Shown: positions 18,130 to 27,660, numbered from the stretch's first letter. The stretch: DNA of 64,000 nucleotides from Silvimonas iriomotensis (GCF_014645535.1 NZ_BMLX01000007.1:62001-126000); one strand, 5' to 3'. Translations and numbers: made by a program. Notes: generated from the sequence alone by a model not told the origin.

Positions 18130-19002
18130 TTAGTCGCCCAGAGGCTGGCGATCACCGCCGCCGCGGCCGGTATCCAGTACGTATTTAATCCGGCGCAACA
18201 ACTCTTGCGCGCGGGTGTGTTCCAGCATGGCGACTTCCGTGGCCAGGATATCCAGCATCATCAACATGGCGTAGCGCGAGCTGGAGGGTTTAAAGACAAA
18301 ATCGGTTTCCATGATCTGGATCGGCAGCAGATGATCTGCCAGCCTGGCCAGTGGCGAGCCGAGCGCGGTGATGGCGATGATTTGCGCACCGTATTCCCGG
18401 GCGATGCGCACACTGGTCAGCATTTCCGGCACCTGCCCGGTAACGGAAAACGCCAGCACCACCGCGCGGTGGTCCATGGTGGCCGCCACAACGCGCTGCA
18501 AGACAGCGTCCTGGTAAGTGCTGACCGGAATACCAAAGCGCACCAGCCGGAAGCGCGCTTCATCCGCCGCCACGGTAGAACCGCCGCCCATGCCAAAGGC
18601 GTAGACCATATTGGCCTTGCGCACGGCCTGCGCCGCGCGCTTGACCACATCCATGTTCACCAGCGCCCGGTTGGCTTGCAGCATGGCGACGATGTCCTGG
18701 TAGACCACATCGGCACTGTCTGCCGGCGCGTCGTCTGGCCGCGGCTGCAAAAAGCGCGAGCCGATGGCCGCCGCCTGGGTCAGCCGGCGCTTGAGTTCCC
18801 GCACATCGGTACACCCCAGCGCTTTGGCGAAGCGGGTGACACTGGCTTTGGATACACCCGCCTCTTGTGCCAGCGTATCAATGCTGGCCGCCCCGGCCAC
18901 TGACAAATCCGCCAGTATCCAGCGCGCGACCTTCTGCTCGGACAGGCTGAGCTGGTCGATGCGTTCTGCAATGCGCGTGACGATGTCGAATGAGGCTTCC
19001 AT
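18130..19002 (-). CDS. RpiR-family transcriptional regulator (HTH + SIS)
   Basis: A 290-residue regulator with an N-terminal RpiR HTH (SLSEQKVARWILADLS to GVSKASVTRFAKALGC) and a C-terminal SIS sugar/ligand domain (VYAFGMGGGSTVAADEARFRL, VLAFSVTGQVPEML). RpiR relatives often sense phosphosugars, but in several bacteria they control D-amino-acid or N-acyl-D-amino-acid genes. The start at 19002 is preferred; a longer ORF would run 54 codons into the divergent promoter and lacks family similarity there. A candidate operator lies directly upstream. Confidence 0.88.
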   Translation of the reverse strand: MEASFDIVTRIAERIDQLSLSEQKVARWILADLSVAGAASIDTLAQEAGVSKASVTRFAKALGCTDVRELKRRLTQAAAIGSRFLQPRPDDAPADSADVVYQDIVAMLQANRALVNMDVVKRAAQAVRKANMVYAFGMGGGSTVAADEARFRLVRFGIPVSTYQDAVLQRVVAATMDHRAVVLAFSVTGQVPEMLTSVRIAREYGAQIIAITALGSPLARLADHLLPIQIMETDFVFKPSSSRYAMLMMLDILATEVAMLEHTRAQELLRRIKYVLDTGRGGGDRQPLGD

Positions 19003-19041
19003 GTTTGCCGCTGATCCAGTGCGATGTAGTTTGCGCTTGAC

Positions 19042-19076
19042 TGTTACTTTATAACAGATCAAATTCAGAAGTAACA
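19042..19076. promoter_or_regulatory. Candidate RpiR operator
   Basis: TGTTACTT (19042-19049) and AAGTAACA (19069-19076) are perfect inverted arms with a 19-base spacer. They sit in the divergent promoter region between the RpiR gene and the deaminase gene. Confidence 0.5.
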
Positions 19077-19124
19077 CGTTTTGCCTCAAACAGGCGCCAC
19101 AACTCCAGACAAATGGTGATTTAA

Positions 19125-20396
19125 ATGGCTGATACAAAATACCAGACCGGCATGATCGACCCACTGAACAAAGGCGTTGGCGCGCTGACCGACCCGGTCG
19201 CCCCCAGCGCAGCGGGCACGCTGGGCTGGAATCTGCTGGACGAAGAACTCAGCCTGCCCGCCGCCGTACTGTATGAAGACCTGATCCAGCACAACCTGAC
19301 CTGGATGCAGCAATTTGTGACCGAGTACGGCGCCAGGCTGGCTCCGCACGGCAAGACCACCATGGCGCCCAAGCTGTTCGCCCGGCAGATTGAAGCCGGT
19401 GCCTGGGGCATTACGCTGGCCACTGCACACCAGACCCGCGTGGCCTACGAACACGGCATCCGCCGCGTGCTGATGGCCAACCAGCTGGTGGGCCGGCGCA
19501 ATATGGAAATCATCGCAGACCTGCTGCGTGATCCGGCTTTCGAGTATTTCTGTCTGGTCGATTCGGCCGCCGGCGTCGATCTGCTGGGCGCGTTCTTTGC
19601 CAGCCGCGGCCAGACGCTGCAAGTGTTGCTGGAACTGGGCGTCAGCGGTGGCCGCACCGGCGTGCGTGACAGCGCGCAGCAGGCCGAGGTGCTGGCCGCC
19701 GTCGCCCGCTGGCCCGATGCCCTCAGGCTGGCTGGCGTTGAAGTCTATGAAGGCGTGCTCAAGGAAGAAGCGGATATCCGCGCCTTCTTGCAACGCGCCG
19801 TGGCAGTCACGCATGAACTGGCCCAGGCCGGGCTGATTCGCCGCACACCCGCCGTGCTGACCGGCGCGGGTTCAGCCTGGTATGACGTGGTGGCTGAGGA
19901 ATTCAGCAAAGCGCAGATCGGCATGCCGCTGGAAGTTGTACTGCGGCCAGGTTGTTACCTCACGCATGATGTCGGCATTTACAAGGCCGCCCAGGCGCAG
20001 ATCCAGACCCGCAATCCGATTGCGCGCAAACTGCGCTCCAGCCTGAAACCGGCGCTGCAGTTGTGGGCGTGCGTGCAATCGATTCCGGAACCAGAGAAAG
20101 CCATCATCGCCCTGGGCAAACGCGATGCCGCCTTTGATGCCGGCCTGCCCACGCCAGCACAGTTGTTCCGCCCCGGCAGCAGCAAAGCGCCCGTCGCTGT
20201 GCCCGCGCACTGGCAACTGACCGGCATGATGGATCAGCACGCCTACCTGCAAATCCAGCCGGGTGACGATGTGAAAGTGGGCGATCTCATCGCGTTTGAT
20301 ATCTCCCACCCTTGCCTGACGTTCGACAAATGGCGGCATATTCCGGTGCTGGATGCCGACTTCAACGTCATTGACGTCGTGCAGACTTTTTTCTGA
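19125..20396 (+). CDS. PLP-dependent D-amino-acid deaminase (fold type III, D-serine dehydratase-like)
   Basis: A 423-residue enzyme with an alanine-racemase-N-like barrel and a D-serine-dehydratase-like C-terminal domain. The PLP lysine is in RLAPHGKTTMAPKLF (about residue 78). The C-terminal metal site has His and Cys in ISHPCLTFDKWRHIPVLD. Related enzymes are called amino acid deaminase, D-threonine aldolase or D-serine dehydratase; I cannot separate these by eye. Context with D-aminoacylase and RidA favours deamination of a D-amino acid through an enamine intermediate. Confidence 0.84.
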   Translation: MADTKYQTGMIDPLNKGVGALTDPVAPSAAGTLGWNLLDEELSLPAAVLYEDLIQHNLTWMQQFVTEYGARLAPHGKTTMAPKLFARQIEAGAWGITLATAHQTRVAYEHGIRRVLMANQLVGRRNMEIIADLLRDPAFEYFCLVDSAAGVDLLGAFFASRGQTLQVLLELGVSGGRTGVRDSAQQAEVLAAVARWPDALRLAGVEVYEGVLKEEADIRAFLQRAVAVTHELAQAGLIRRTPAVLTGAGSAWYDVVAEEFSKAQIGMPLEVVLRPGCYLTHDVGIYKAAQAQIQTRNPIARKLRSSLKPALQLWACVQSIPEPEKAIIALGKRDAAFDAGLPTPAQLFRPGSSKAPVAVPAHWQLTGMMDQHAYLQIQPGDDVKVGDLIAFDISHPCLTFDKWRHIPVLDADFNVIDVVQTFF

Positions 20397-20407
20397 CCAG
20401 CGCGCGC

Positions 20408-20434
20408 CATGCCACCCGCGCGCCGGGTGGCATG
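20408..20434 (+). terminator. Stem-loop after the deaminase gene
   Basis: CATGCCACCCG and CGGGTGGCATG form a perfect 11-bp stem with a 5-base loop, 11 bases after the stop. There is no T-run, so termination is uncertain. Confidence 0.45.
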
Positions 20435-20554
20435 CATCGTTAGCGCCTTATCAGCCGGATGGCACATGTCATCTCCCCGGATTTGCCCCGATGATGGATG
20501 TAGCGTTCGTCGGGGCGACTACGGTTCTTCCCTGATACACGACAAAAACTGTCG

Positions 20555-20570
20555 ATGTTAACGTTAACAT
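20555..20570. promoter_or_regulatory. GntR/LacI-type operator before the gluconate genes
   Basis: ATGTTAACGTTAACAT is a perfect 16-bp palindrome with a central CG, as in LacI-family sites. It is close to the E. coli gluconate-repressor (GntR) operator. It is followed within 12 bases by an AT-rich TTATAAAG stretch that could be a -10 region. The remaining gap to 20781 shows nothing else. Confidence 0.6.
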
Positions 20571-20781
20571 AAGTCGTAAATCATGATGTTATAAAGAAAT
20601 CGCCTAACCGCTTTTTCGGGGCGGCGATGGGCCAGACGGTGAAGGCGTATGGGAGTGCGCTACAAATTCGCCGGTAAAACGGTCCGGACCTAACTACAAA
20701 GCTTTTAACTGCGACTGACAAAACGGCGTCACTGCCGGCGCGTTGGTCGCATCACAAGGCGAAACAGGAGTCGACTCGAAA

Positions 20782-22122
20782 ATGGTGCAGGGAAGCATGC
20801 TGCTGATCTACGCCCTGGTGGCGATTATCGCGCTGATCGTATTGATCGCGCGCTTCAAGATGAACCCGTTCATCACGCTGCTGGTGGTGTCTTTTGTACT
20901 GGCGGTCTCGGCAGGCATGCCGATGACGACCATCGTCAAATCCTTTGAAACCGGCGTCGGCAACACGCTGGGGCATATTGCACTGGTGATTGCGCTGGGC
21001 ACCATGCTGGGCAAGATGATGGCCGAATCAGGCGGGGCGGAGCGCATTGCCCGTACGCTGATAGACTGGTTTGGCGAGAAAAACGTGCACTGGGCCATGG
21101 TCACCATCGGCCTGATTGTCGGCCTGCCGGTGTTCTTTGAAGTCGGCTTTGTGCTGCTGATCCCGATTGCGTTCAACGTTGCCAGACGCACCAATACCTC
21201 CATGGTGCTGGTGGGGATCTCCATGGTGGCGGGCCTGTCGGTGGTTCACGGCCTGATCCCGCCGCACCCGGCGGCGCTGCTGGCGGTGACGGCTTATCAC
21301 GCCGATATCGGCAAAACCATTCTTTACGCGCTGATCGTTGGCATCCCGACGGCCCTGCTGGCCGGCCCGGTGTTTGCCAAACAGATCAGCAAGTTCGTCA
21401 AGCTGGATGGCGAAAACCCGATGATGAAGCAGTTCGCGCAAGAAAAAGAGCGCGATCTGCCCAGCTTTGGCGTAACGCTGGGCACCATCTTGCTGCCCGT
21501 TGTGCTGATGCTGCTGGGTAGCTGGGCCGATGTGTTCTTTGCCAATGGCACACTGGGTAACAACATCCTGAAACTGATCGGCAACTCGGTCATGGCGCTG
21601 TTGATCGCCACTCTCGTCAGCTTCTGGACGCTGGGTCTGGCCCGTGGTTTCAATCGCGACACCATCCTGAAGTTCAGCAACGAGTGTCTGGCCCCGACCG
21701 CCACCATTACGCTGGTGGTGGGCGCAGGCGGCGGTTTTGGTCGTATCCTGATGGATAGCGGCGTGTCCAAAGTGGTGGTGGATATGGCCACCAGCGCACA
21801 TATCAGCCCTTTGCTGCTGGGCTGGATGGTCGCGGTGCTGATCCGCCTTGCTACGGGTTCTGCCACCGTGGCCATGACCACCGCCTGCGGCATTGTGGCG
21901 CCGATTGCCGCTGCGGCCGGCGCGCATGCTGAACTGATGGTGCTGACCACGGGCGCGGGCTCGCTGATTTTCTCTCACGTCAACGACGGCGGTTTCTGGC
22001 TGGTGAAGGAATACTTCAACATGACCGTGCCACAAACGCTCAAGACCTGGTCGGTGTGTGAAACGATCATCTCGGTCGTGGCGCTGCTGCTGACGCTGGC
22101 CTTGTCCACAGTGGTAGCCTGA
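20782..22122 (+). CDS. Gluconate:H+ symporter, GntP family
   Basis: A 446-residue polytopic membrane protein of the GntP family. Landmarks include GLPVFFEVGFVLLIPIAF, GLSVVHGLIPPHPAALLAV, LVVGAGGGFGRILMDSGV and ATGSATVAMTTACGIV near the C-terminal half. GntP proteins import gluconate; related DsdX imports D-serine. A gluconokinase gene directly follows, which supports gluconate. The start at 20782 has AGGAG 11 bases before it; an upstream TTG at 20743 is less likely. The 65-base gap to gntK has a GC-rich hairpin but probably allows read-through. Confidence 0.9.
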   Translation: MVQGSMLLIYALVAIIALIVLIARFKMNPFITLLVVSFVLAVSAGMPMTTIVKSFETGVGNTLGHIALVIALGTMLGKMMAESGGAERIARTLIDWFGEKNVHWAMVTIGLIVGLPVFFEVGFVLLIPIAFNVARRTNTSMVLVGISMVAGLSVVHGLIPPHPAALLAVTAYHADIGKTILYALIVGIPTALLAGPVFAKQISKFVKLDGENPMMKQFAQEKERDLPSFGVTLGTILLPVVLMLLGSWADVFFANGTLGNNILKLIGNSVMALLIATLVSFWTLGLARGFNRDTILKFSNECLAPTATITLVVGAGGGFGRILMDSGVSKVVVDMATSAHISPLLLGWMVAVLIRLATGSATVAMTTACGIVAPIAAAAGAHAELMVLTTGAGSLIFSHVNDGGFWLVKEYFNMTVPQTLKTWSVCETIISVVALLLTLALSTVVA

Positions 22123-22187
22123 CGGTTCTTTTTTGCAGCAAACGGCCCGCCGCCGATGCGGGCCGCGTATTTTCGCGGAGCAGTAAC

Positions 22188-22679
22188 ATGATTCTGATTT
22201 TGATGGGTGTATCGGGCAGCGGCAAAACCACCGTGGGGCAGTTGCTGGCCAGAAAGCTCGATTGCGGTTTCTCTGATGCCGACGTGTTTCACAGCAAAGC
22301 CAATATCGAGAAAATGCACAACGGCATTCCGCTGACCGACGACGATCGCTGGCCATGGCTGGCCTCTATCCGGGCGGCGATTGAGGACTATCGCCAGCGC
22401 GGTGTCACCCATGTGTTCACCTGCTCTGCGCTCAAGGAAATCTACCGCGAGAAGCTGGCCTACCCGGGCGAGCGCGATATCCATTTCGTGTTGCTCAACG
22501 GCAGCGCCGCGTTGCTGCAACAGCGGCTGGCCCAGCGCAAGGGCCACTTTTTTGACCCGCATCTGCTGCAAAGCCAGATCGATATCCTGGAAATGCCGGA
22601 ACACGCGATCGTGGTCGATATCACGCCGCCGCCAGAAGAGATCGCCGACGAGGTCTTGCGCCAGTTGCAGGCCGCCTGA
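22188..22679 (+). CDS. gntK: Gluconokinase
   Basis: A 163-residue P-loop kinase (GVSGSGKTTVGQLLA at residues 6-20) with the gluconokinase markers DADVFHSKANIEKMHNGIPLTDDDRWPWL and TCSALKEIYRE. It phosphorylates gluconate to 6-phosphogluconate, which enters the Entner-Doudoroff or pentose-phosphate pathway. It follows the GntP permease with a good ribosome site (GGAG) and is probably co-regulated through the palindromic operator upstream of the permease. Confidence 0.94.
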   Translation: MILILMGVSGSGKTTVGQLLARKLDCGFSDADVFHSKANIEKMHNGIPLTDDDRWPWLASIRAAIEDYRQRGVTHVFTCSALKEIYREKLAYPGERDIHFVLLNGSAALLQQRLAQRKGHFFDPHLLQSQIDILEMPEHAIVVDITPPPEEIADEVLRQLQAA

Positions 22680-22710
22680 GCCCTCAGCCCGATCTGCTTT
22701 GCCCTACCCG

Positions 22711-22731
22711 GACCCGGCTTGCTGCCGGGTC
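22711..22731 (+). terminator. Terminator-like hairpin after gntK
   Basis: GACCCGGC and GCCGGGTC around TTGCT, followed by TGTTGTATT. The T-run is poor. The rest of the gap to 23076 shows no gene or clear signal. Confidence 0.5.
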
Positions 22732-23076
22732 TGTTGTATTCATGTCATGGCAAGCCAGGCAGACGGATGGCGCCGTGCCATGCAGCCCGGATACCGCCAG
22801 CGCGGCCGCAAGTCCTTTGAATTCGCGGCTTTGGCAGCCCGTCTGATACCCGCCAGTACCCGTCCTGGCTGCACACTGCCACACTTGTGCAACACAAGTA
22901 TGGTTTGAAACACCCGCCCTGCCGGTTGCCCCGGTTGTGCTACCGCCCATCGTTTTGCTATCTGTAATGTAACTGGCATCATTGCCTGCTATGCCACTGG
23001 CATGCATGGCGTCAGTGCGCCGTACCAAACAAAACAAAACAACCCGCCACGCGGTACCACTCTGGAGGAAATGCGC

Positions 23077-24024
23077 ATGCGTATCGGCATCGTCACCGAT
23101 TCCTGCTGCGATCTGCCGCGCTCGTATCTGGACGAGCATGGCATCGTCATCCTGCCCATCACCATTCAGGATTCCGAAGGCCAGACGTTTATCGACAACC
23201 GTGATACTGCGGCCACGCACAAGTTCTATCGGGAACGGCTGGAAGGCGGCAACACGGGTTATGAATCTGCGCCGTATAGCATCGACGAGATCCGCAAGCT
23301 GTTCCTGGACAAGCTGGTGGTCGAGTTCGATTACGTGTTCTGCCTGACGGTGATGTCCAGCCGCAGCAAAATCCACGAGAACGCCAGCCAGGCTGCACTG
23401 GGCATTCTCAACAGCTACAAGCCGATCCGTGAGAATGCCAATGTCACCGGGCCGTTCTCACTGCGCGTGTTTGACACCAACAACCTGTTCACCGGCCAGG
23501 GCCTGATTGTGGGCGAAGTCGCCCGCATGGCCGCGGCGGGGAACTCCACGCTGGAAATCATCCGCCAGATCGAGCGCCTGCAAAAAACCACGCAGGCGTT
23601 CCTGATCCCGGAAAACCTGGGCCAGCTGCGCACGCAGGCGCGCCGCAAGGGCGACAAGAGCGTGGGCTTGATGTCGTACATGATGGGCTCGGCGCTGGAT
23701 ATCAAACCGGTGATCCGTGGCTTTCAGGGCAATACCGAACCCGTGGCGCGTATTCGCGGGTTTGAAACCGGCGTGCAAAAGCTGTTTGATCTGACGACGT
23801 CACATATCGAAAGCGGGCTGGATGCGCCGATTGTGACCGTCAGTTATGGCGGCGATCCGGCGCGGGTGTCGACCCTGCCAGGGTTCGAGCGCCTGCAAAA
23901 GGCCGCACAGCAGCACGGCGTCACCGTACTGGTATCAGAAATGAGCCTGACGGCAGGGGTGAACATCGGGACTGGCGGGGTGTCGGTCGCGTTTGCTTCG
24001 CCACGGGAAGCCACCATCGAGTAA
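23077..24024 (+). CDS. DegV-family fatty-acid-binding protein
   Basis: A 315-residue DegV family protein. The N-terminus MRIGIVTDSCCDLPRSYL is the family hallmark. Mid-protein features are VFCLTVMSSRSKIHENA and RVFDTNNLFTGQGLIVGEVA. The family binds fatty acids; in Firmicutes it partners FakA kinase, but the role in proteobacteria is unclear and no FakA-like kinase is nearby. GGAGG lies 8 bases before the ATG at 23077, which is preferred over the ATG six bases upstream and over a longer ORF from 23002. Confidence 0.85.
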   Translation: MRIGIVTDSCCDLPRSYLDEHGIVILPITIQDSEGQTFIDNRDTAATHKFYRERLEGGNTGYESAPYSIDEIRKLFLDKLVVEFDYVFCLTVMSSRSKIHENASQAALGILNSYKPIRENANVTGPFSLRVFDTNNLFTGQGLIVGEVARMAAAGNSTLEIIRQIERLQKTTQAFLIPENLGQLRTQARRKGDKSVGLMSYMMGSALDIKPVIRGFQGNTEPVARIRGFETGVQKLFDLTTSHIESGLDAPIVTVSYGGDPARVSTLPGFERLQKAAQQHGVTVLVSEMSLTAGVNIGTGGVSVAFASPREATIE

Positions 24025-24045
24025 GCCTGCGGCGCGCCTTGCGCC

Positions 24046-25749
24046 TTAGTTCCGCCGCACAATCCGGTCTGCCGCCAGCGGGTGGCCGGCCGGATTGCTG
24101 GCGGCGGTATGCCGTTGGATATGCGTGGTCAGCGCCTGCAGATCGGTCAGGGGCGTGACCACGCGATCTGTTCCGTCTCGGAACACCGCGACGCCGTCGC
24201 CACCCTCCGCCAGAAAATCACTCATCACCACGCGATAACTCTGGGTCGGCTCCAGCGGATGGCCGTTGAGCACCAGCGAGCCCGCTTCGATGCGCTCCTT
24301 GATCGGGGCCGCACCGTCCCACGCGTAGGCAAAGCCGTTGGAGACCTGCATCACGTGCGCGGTCGACGCAGTCAGCACCCATTGTTGTTCCAGCGCGGTC
24401 TTGATCTGCGCGCCGGTCAGCGTCATCACCACCAGTTTGTTGTTGAACGGGAGCGAGGCAAACGCATCGCCCCAGGTGATGCTCTCGGTCATGGCCGGCG
24501 TGACGGGTAGATCTGCCCGCATGCTGCTGCGGTTTACAAAGGCGATCTGTGTGTTCCACTGCCGCGTGGCGGAGAGGAAAGCATCAGCCACCAGATCGCC
24601 CAGCGGCGCTTCGCCGGTATCCGGGTGCATCTTGCCGGCGCGCACCAGCTGCGTCACCGCCAGCTTGCCGACCACGTGCGCTGCGGTGGGGTCAGTCAGC
24701 GATTGCGCGCGCGTCACAATGGCGTGCATGGATGGGTCTGGCGGCAACCTGGCCGGATCAACCAGCAGGTTGACCGAGCGCTGGCGCAATTCGCGGCCAG
24801 TGACTGCGTCTACCGTCAGCGTAATGCGGGTCAGCAGATGCCCGTAATCGTCCGCCTGCGTCACCAGCCGGTGGTCAACCCGGCACTGATAGCCGCGATG
24901 CGTGTGGCCGGAAATCACGGTGCGTACGTCCGGGTCCAGCCGTTTGACGATGCCGACAATCTCGCCCGTCAGCGTGTCGCAGTCTTGCACGTCGTAATGC
25001 TGGCGACTGTCGCCGCCCTGGTGGATCAGCGCGACAAACACGCGGATCCCTTGTTTGCGCAACTGATAGACCACGCGGTTGATCGAGGTCGCTTCGTCTT
25101 CAAAGCTCAGCCCGGCGACGCCATCGGCATCCACAATCAGCGGCGTGGATTTAAGCACCGCGCCAATAAACGCCACCCGTACGCCATTGACCTCACGCAC
25201 CGCATAAGACGGCAGGAAGGTCTGGTGCGTGGCGGTGTCGAGCACGTTGGCGGCAATCCAGCTAAAACGCGCACCGTCGTAAGTGGGGGCATATTTGCAG
25301 GCGCGTTGCGGGTCGCTGGAATCGCAACCGCCCTTTTGCATGCGCAACAGCTCATCACGGCCGCGATCAAGCTCATGATTGCCCAGCGCAGAGAACTCCA
25401 GCCCCAGCTGGTTGAGCGCAGCAATGGTGGGCTCGTCCCGCAGCAGCGCAGAGTTCAGCGGGCTGGCGCCAATCAGGTCGCCCCCGCCGACGAAGATCAG
25501 CTGCGGGTTACGCGCGCGCTCCTGCCGCACCAGGCTGGCCAGCGCTTCAATGCCGCCGGCCGGTTGCATGCGCCAGCCGCCGTCCGCCTGCAAGGCGTAA
25601 AACGGCGTAGGCAGCAGGTTGCCGTGGAAATCATTGAGCGCCAGGATTTCCACTTCAACCGTGCGATTGGTGACGGGCAGTTCGGCTGCGCTCGCCGCTG
25701 TGGCCCAGAACAGGCCCAGCGCTAGCGCAAGGAGCAAGATCAGTCGCAT
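24046..25749 (-). CDS. Periplasmic UshA-like 5'-nucleotidase/2',3'-cyclic phosphodiesterase
   Basis: A 567-residue exported metallophosphatase. It has a signal peptide (MRLILLLALALGLFWATAASA), then the calcineurin-like core with metal motifs NDFHGN, GGGDLIGAS, GNHELDRG and SGHTHRGY, and a C-terminal 5'-nucleotidase domain from about residue 375 (LGDLVADAFL, FNNKLVVMTLTG, YRVVMSDFLAEGGDG). It hydrolyses nucleotides or cyclic nucleotides in the periplasm for nucleoside and phosphate scavenging. It converges with degV with 21 bases between stops. Confidence 0.9.
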   Translation of the reverse strand: MRLILLLALALGLFWATAASAAELPVTNRTVEVEILALNDFHGNLLPTPFYALQADGGWRMQPAGGIEALASLVRQERARNPQLIFVGGGDLIGASPLNSALLRDEPTIAALNQLGLEFSALGNHELDRGRDELLRMQKGGCDSSDPQRACKYAPTYDGARFSWIAANVLDTATHQTFLPSYAVREVNGVRVAFIGAVLKSTPLIVDADGVAGLSFEDEATSINRVVYQLRKQGIRVFVALIHQGGDSRQHYDVQDCDTLTGEIVGIVKRLDPDVRTVISGHTHRGYQCRVDHRLVTQADDYGHLLTRITLTVDAVTGRELRQRSVNLLVDPARLPPDPSMHAIVTRAQSLTDPTAAHVVGKLAVTQLVRAGKMHPDTGEAPLGDLVADAFLSATRQWNTQIAFVNRSSMRADLPVTPAMTESITWGDAFASLPFNNKLVVMTLTGAQIKTALEQQWVLTASTAHVMQVSNGFAYAWDGAAPIKERIEAGSLVLNGHPLEPTQSYRVVMSDFLAEGGDGVAVFRDGTDRVVTPLTDLQALTTHIQRHTAASNPAGHPLAADRIVRRN

Positions 25750-25764
25750 GAATACGGATGCTGC

Positions 25765-25797
25765 AAAAACAAAACCGGGCGGTTTACACCGCCCGGT
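25765..25797 (-). terminator. Terminator after gpmA
   Basis: ACCGGGCGG and CCGCCCGGT around a 6-base loop, followed on the minus strand by TTTGTTTTTG. It lies between gpmA and the ushA-like start. Confidence 0.85.
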
Positions 25798-25809
25798 CAG
25801 GGTCTGGAC

Positions 25810-26499
25810 TTAAGCGAGGTAGCCGATACGGGTCGGCTTCATGTTCTCGTCAAAGTCATAGATCAGCGGTGCACCGTTGGGGATTTCCACGCCCATGATG
25901 TCGGCATCAGAAACGTTTTCCAGGTACTTCACCAGTGCACGCAGCGAGTTGCCGTGCGCGGCGATCAGCACGTTCTTGCCTTCGCGCAGCGACGGGGCAA
26001 TGTCAGACTCCCAGTACGGCAGCACGCGCTCAACGGTGTCTTTCAGGCATTCGGTCAGCGGCACTTCAGCGCGGCTGGCACCCGCGTAACGCGGGTTGCC
26101 GAACACATCGCGGCTGTCACCGGCTTCCAGTGCCGGCGGACGCACGTCGTAGCTACGACGCCAGATGCGTACTTGCTCGTCACCATGCTGCGCGGCGGTC
26201 TCAGCCTTGTTCAGGCCAGACAGCGCGCCGTAGTGACGTTCGTTCAGGCGCCAGTTGATCTTGACCGGAATCCACATCAGATCCATGGCGTCCTGCACAT
26301 GCCACAGGGTGCGGATGGCACGCTTGAGCACGGAGGTATAGGCCACGTCGAAGGTGTAACCGGCGGCCTTCAGGCGTTCGCCAGCGCTACGGGCTTCGGC
26401 AGCGCCCTTTTCAGTGATATCCACGTCCACCCAGCCGGTGAAGCGGTTTTCCAGATTCCATTGCGATTCGCCGTGGCGCACGAGTACCAGTTTGGCCAT
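25810..26499 (-). CDS. gpmA: 2,3-bisphosphoglycerate-dependent phosphoglycerate mutase
   Basis: A 229-residue cofactor-dependent phosphoglycerate mutase. The phosphohistidine is in [18 protein letters not shown]; the second active-site histidine is in [32 protein letters not shown] and the RRSYDVRPP segment also match the family. It interconverts 3- and 2-phosphoglycerate in glycolysis and gluconeogenesis. It is monocistronic, with a terminator downstream. Confidence 0.96.
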   Translation of the reverse strand: MAKLVLVRHGESQWNLENRFTGWVDVDITEKGAAEARSAGERLKAAGYTFDVAYTSVLKRAIRTLWHVQDAMDLMWIPVKINWRLNERHYGALSGLNKAETAAQHGDEQVRIWRRSYDVRPPALEAGDSRDVFGNPRYAGASRAEVPLTECLKDTVERVLPYWESDIAPSLREGKNVLIAAHGNSLRALVKYLENVSDADIMGVEIPNGAPLIYDFDENMKPTRIGYLA

Positions 26500-26664
26500 G
26501 AATTTCTCCGGTTATTGGTTGGCAGCCCGGATTTCCTGTCCAGAGGGCTGCATTTATCAGAAGACTATCAAGGATAGCAGGCACAAGGGGTAGCGCGCAC
26601 CGTGCGTATTGGCATGCACGCCTGCGGCGGCGCTGCCCGATGACAAAAGCCGCCCCCTGCCCGC

Positions 26665-26871
26665 TCAGTAATGCGGCGGAATATCTTCGCGCAGCGAGGT
26701 GCTGCGGCCGCTGTCGGCCTCCAGCACGCGCACGTTGCCCGCCAGTACCATCAATTCTTGCTGCAGGCGGCTGATCTGCACGGCTTGCTCGGCCACTACG
26801 CGGTTCAGTGTGTCGAGCAGGTCATCTTGCAGCGCGACCTTGATTTCCAGTTCAGTAATGCGTGATTCCAT
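26665..26871 (-). CDS. slyX: SlyX family coiled-coil protein
   Basis: A 68-residue protein with the SlyX pattern: MESRITELEIKVALQDDLLDTLN followed by a heptad coiled coil and the terminal PPHY. Its function is unknown. The start at 26871 has GGAGG five bases upstream; longer starts at 26883 and 26961 are not supported by the family. The gene follows creA on the same strand with a 22-base gap, so the two are probably co-transcribed. Confidence 0.9.
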   Translation of the reverse strand: MESRITELEIKVALQDDLLDTLNRVVAEQAVQISRLQQELMVLAGNVRVLEADSGRSTSLREDIPPHY

Positions 26872-26893
26872 AGGTACCTCCATCCGGCCCTGA

Positions 26894-27358
26894 TCAGGGT
26901 TTGAGCGGAATAGTCTGGCCGGTGACCGGCACAGCGGTGATGGCGTTGTCCGGGCTGCCATCGACCAGTTTGTCTGAATAACTCAGATAGGTGAGCGCGT
27001 TGCGTTTGACATCAACCATGCGCACCACCCGCACGTGCTTGAAGACAAACGACGCCCCTTCCTTGAAGACTTCTTCCTGTTTAGGCAGGGGTTTGACGAA
27101 TTTGATCGGGCCGATTTGCCGGCAGGCCACAGAAAACCGCGACGGGTCTTTGGCCATGCCGACGGCGCCACTCAGGCCGCCGGTTTTGGCGCGCGATACG
27201 TAACAGGCTACGCCGGTGACCGCAGGGTCATCAAATGCCTCGACCACGATCTTGTGATCCGGCCCGATCAACTGGAACGCCGTATCGACCGAGCCGATTT
27301 CTTCGGCGTGGGCCGTTGCGGCCAGTAAAACGACAAACGACAGGCATGCAGCTTTCAT
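26894..27358 (-). CDS. creA: CreA family periplasmic protein
   Basis: A 154-residue exported protein of the CreA family. It has a signal peptide ([18 protein letters not shown]), then [43 protein letters not shown] read in pieces, and the family-typical [28 protein letters not shown]. Despite its name, CreA has no assigned catabolite-control function. The start at 27358 gives a normal signal peptide; the longer reading frame upstream is non-coding in character. Confidence 0.9.
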   Translation of the reverse strand: MKAACLSFVVLLAATAHAEEIGSVDTAFQLIGPDHKIVVEAFDDPAVTGVACYVSRAKTGGLSGAVGMAKDPSRFSVACRQIGPIKFVKPLPKQEEVFKEGASFVFKHVRVVRMVDVKRNALTYLSYSDKLVDGSPDNAITAVPVTGQTIPLKP

Positions 27359-27660
27359 GGGCAAGACTCCTTTTTTGCCAGCATAGGCATGCGGCCGTTG
27401 CCAGAACATGAACGGGTTACAGCCGGCCGAAGGGCAGCAGCATAAGAAAAGCGCAGCACGCTGACCAGCGTTTTGTGTGACCGGCAAAGCAGCGTCAGAC
27501 CATCTGCTCCGCGCCCCTGTTGAAAGCCTGACAAGTGCGCGCAGCCACCCGTGCCATTTTGAACATGCGCGAACCCTGTTAAACCGCCAGACGGCAGGGT
27601 TTGGCCGGTTTTTTAGCTGGCACGCCATGTAAGAAAACGAAGCAGGAAGATTGGGGGATG

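Noticed and set aside
20782-22122. Permease as a D-serine carrier (DsdX) of the D-amino-acid module
   Set aside because: The gene is followed directly by gluconokinase and preceded by a gluconate-type operator, so gluconate is the better call.
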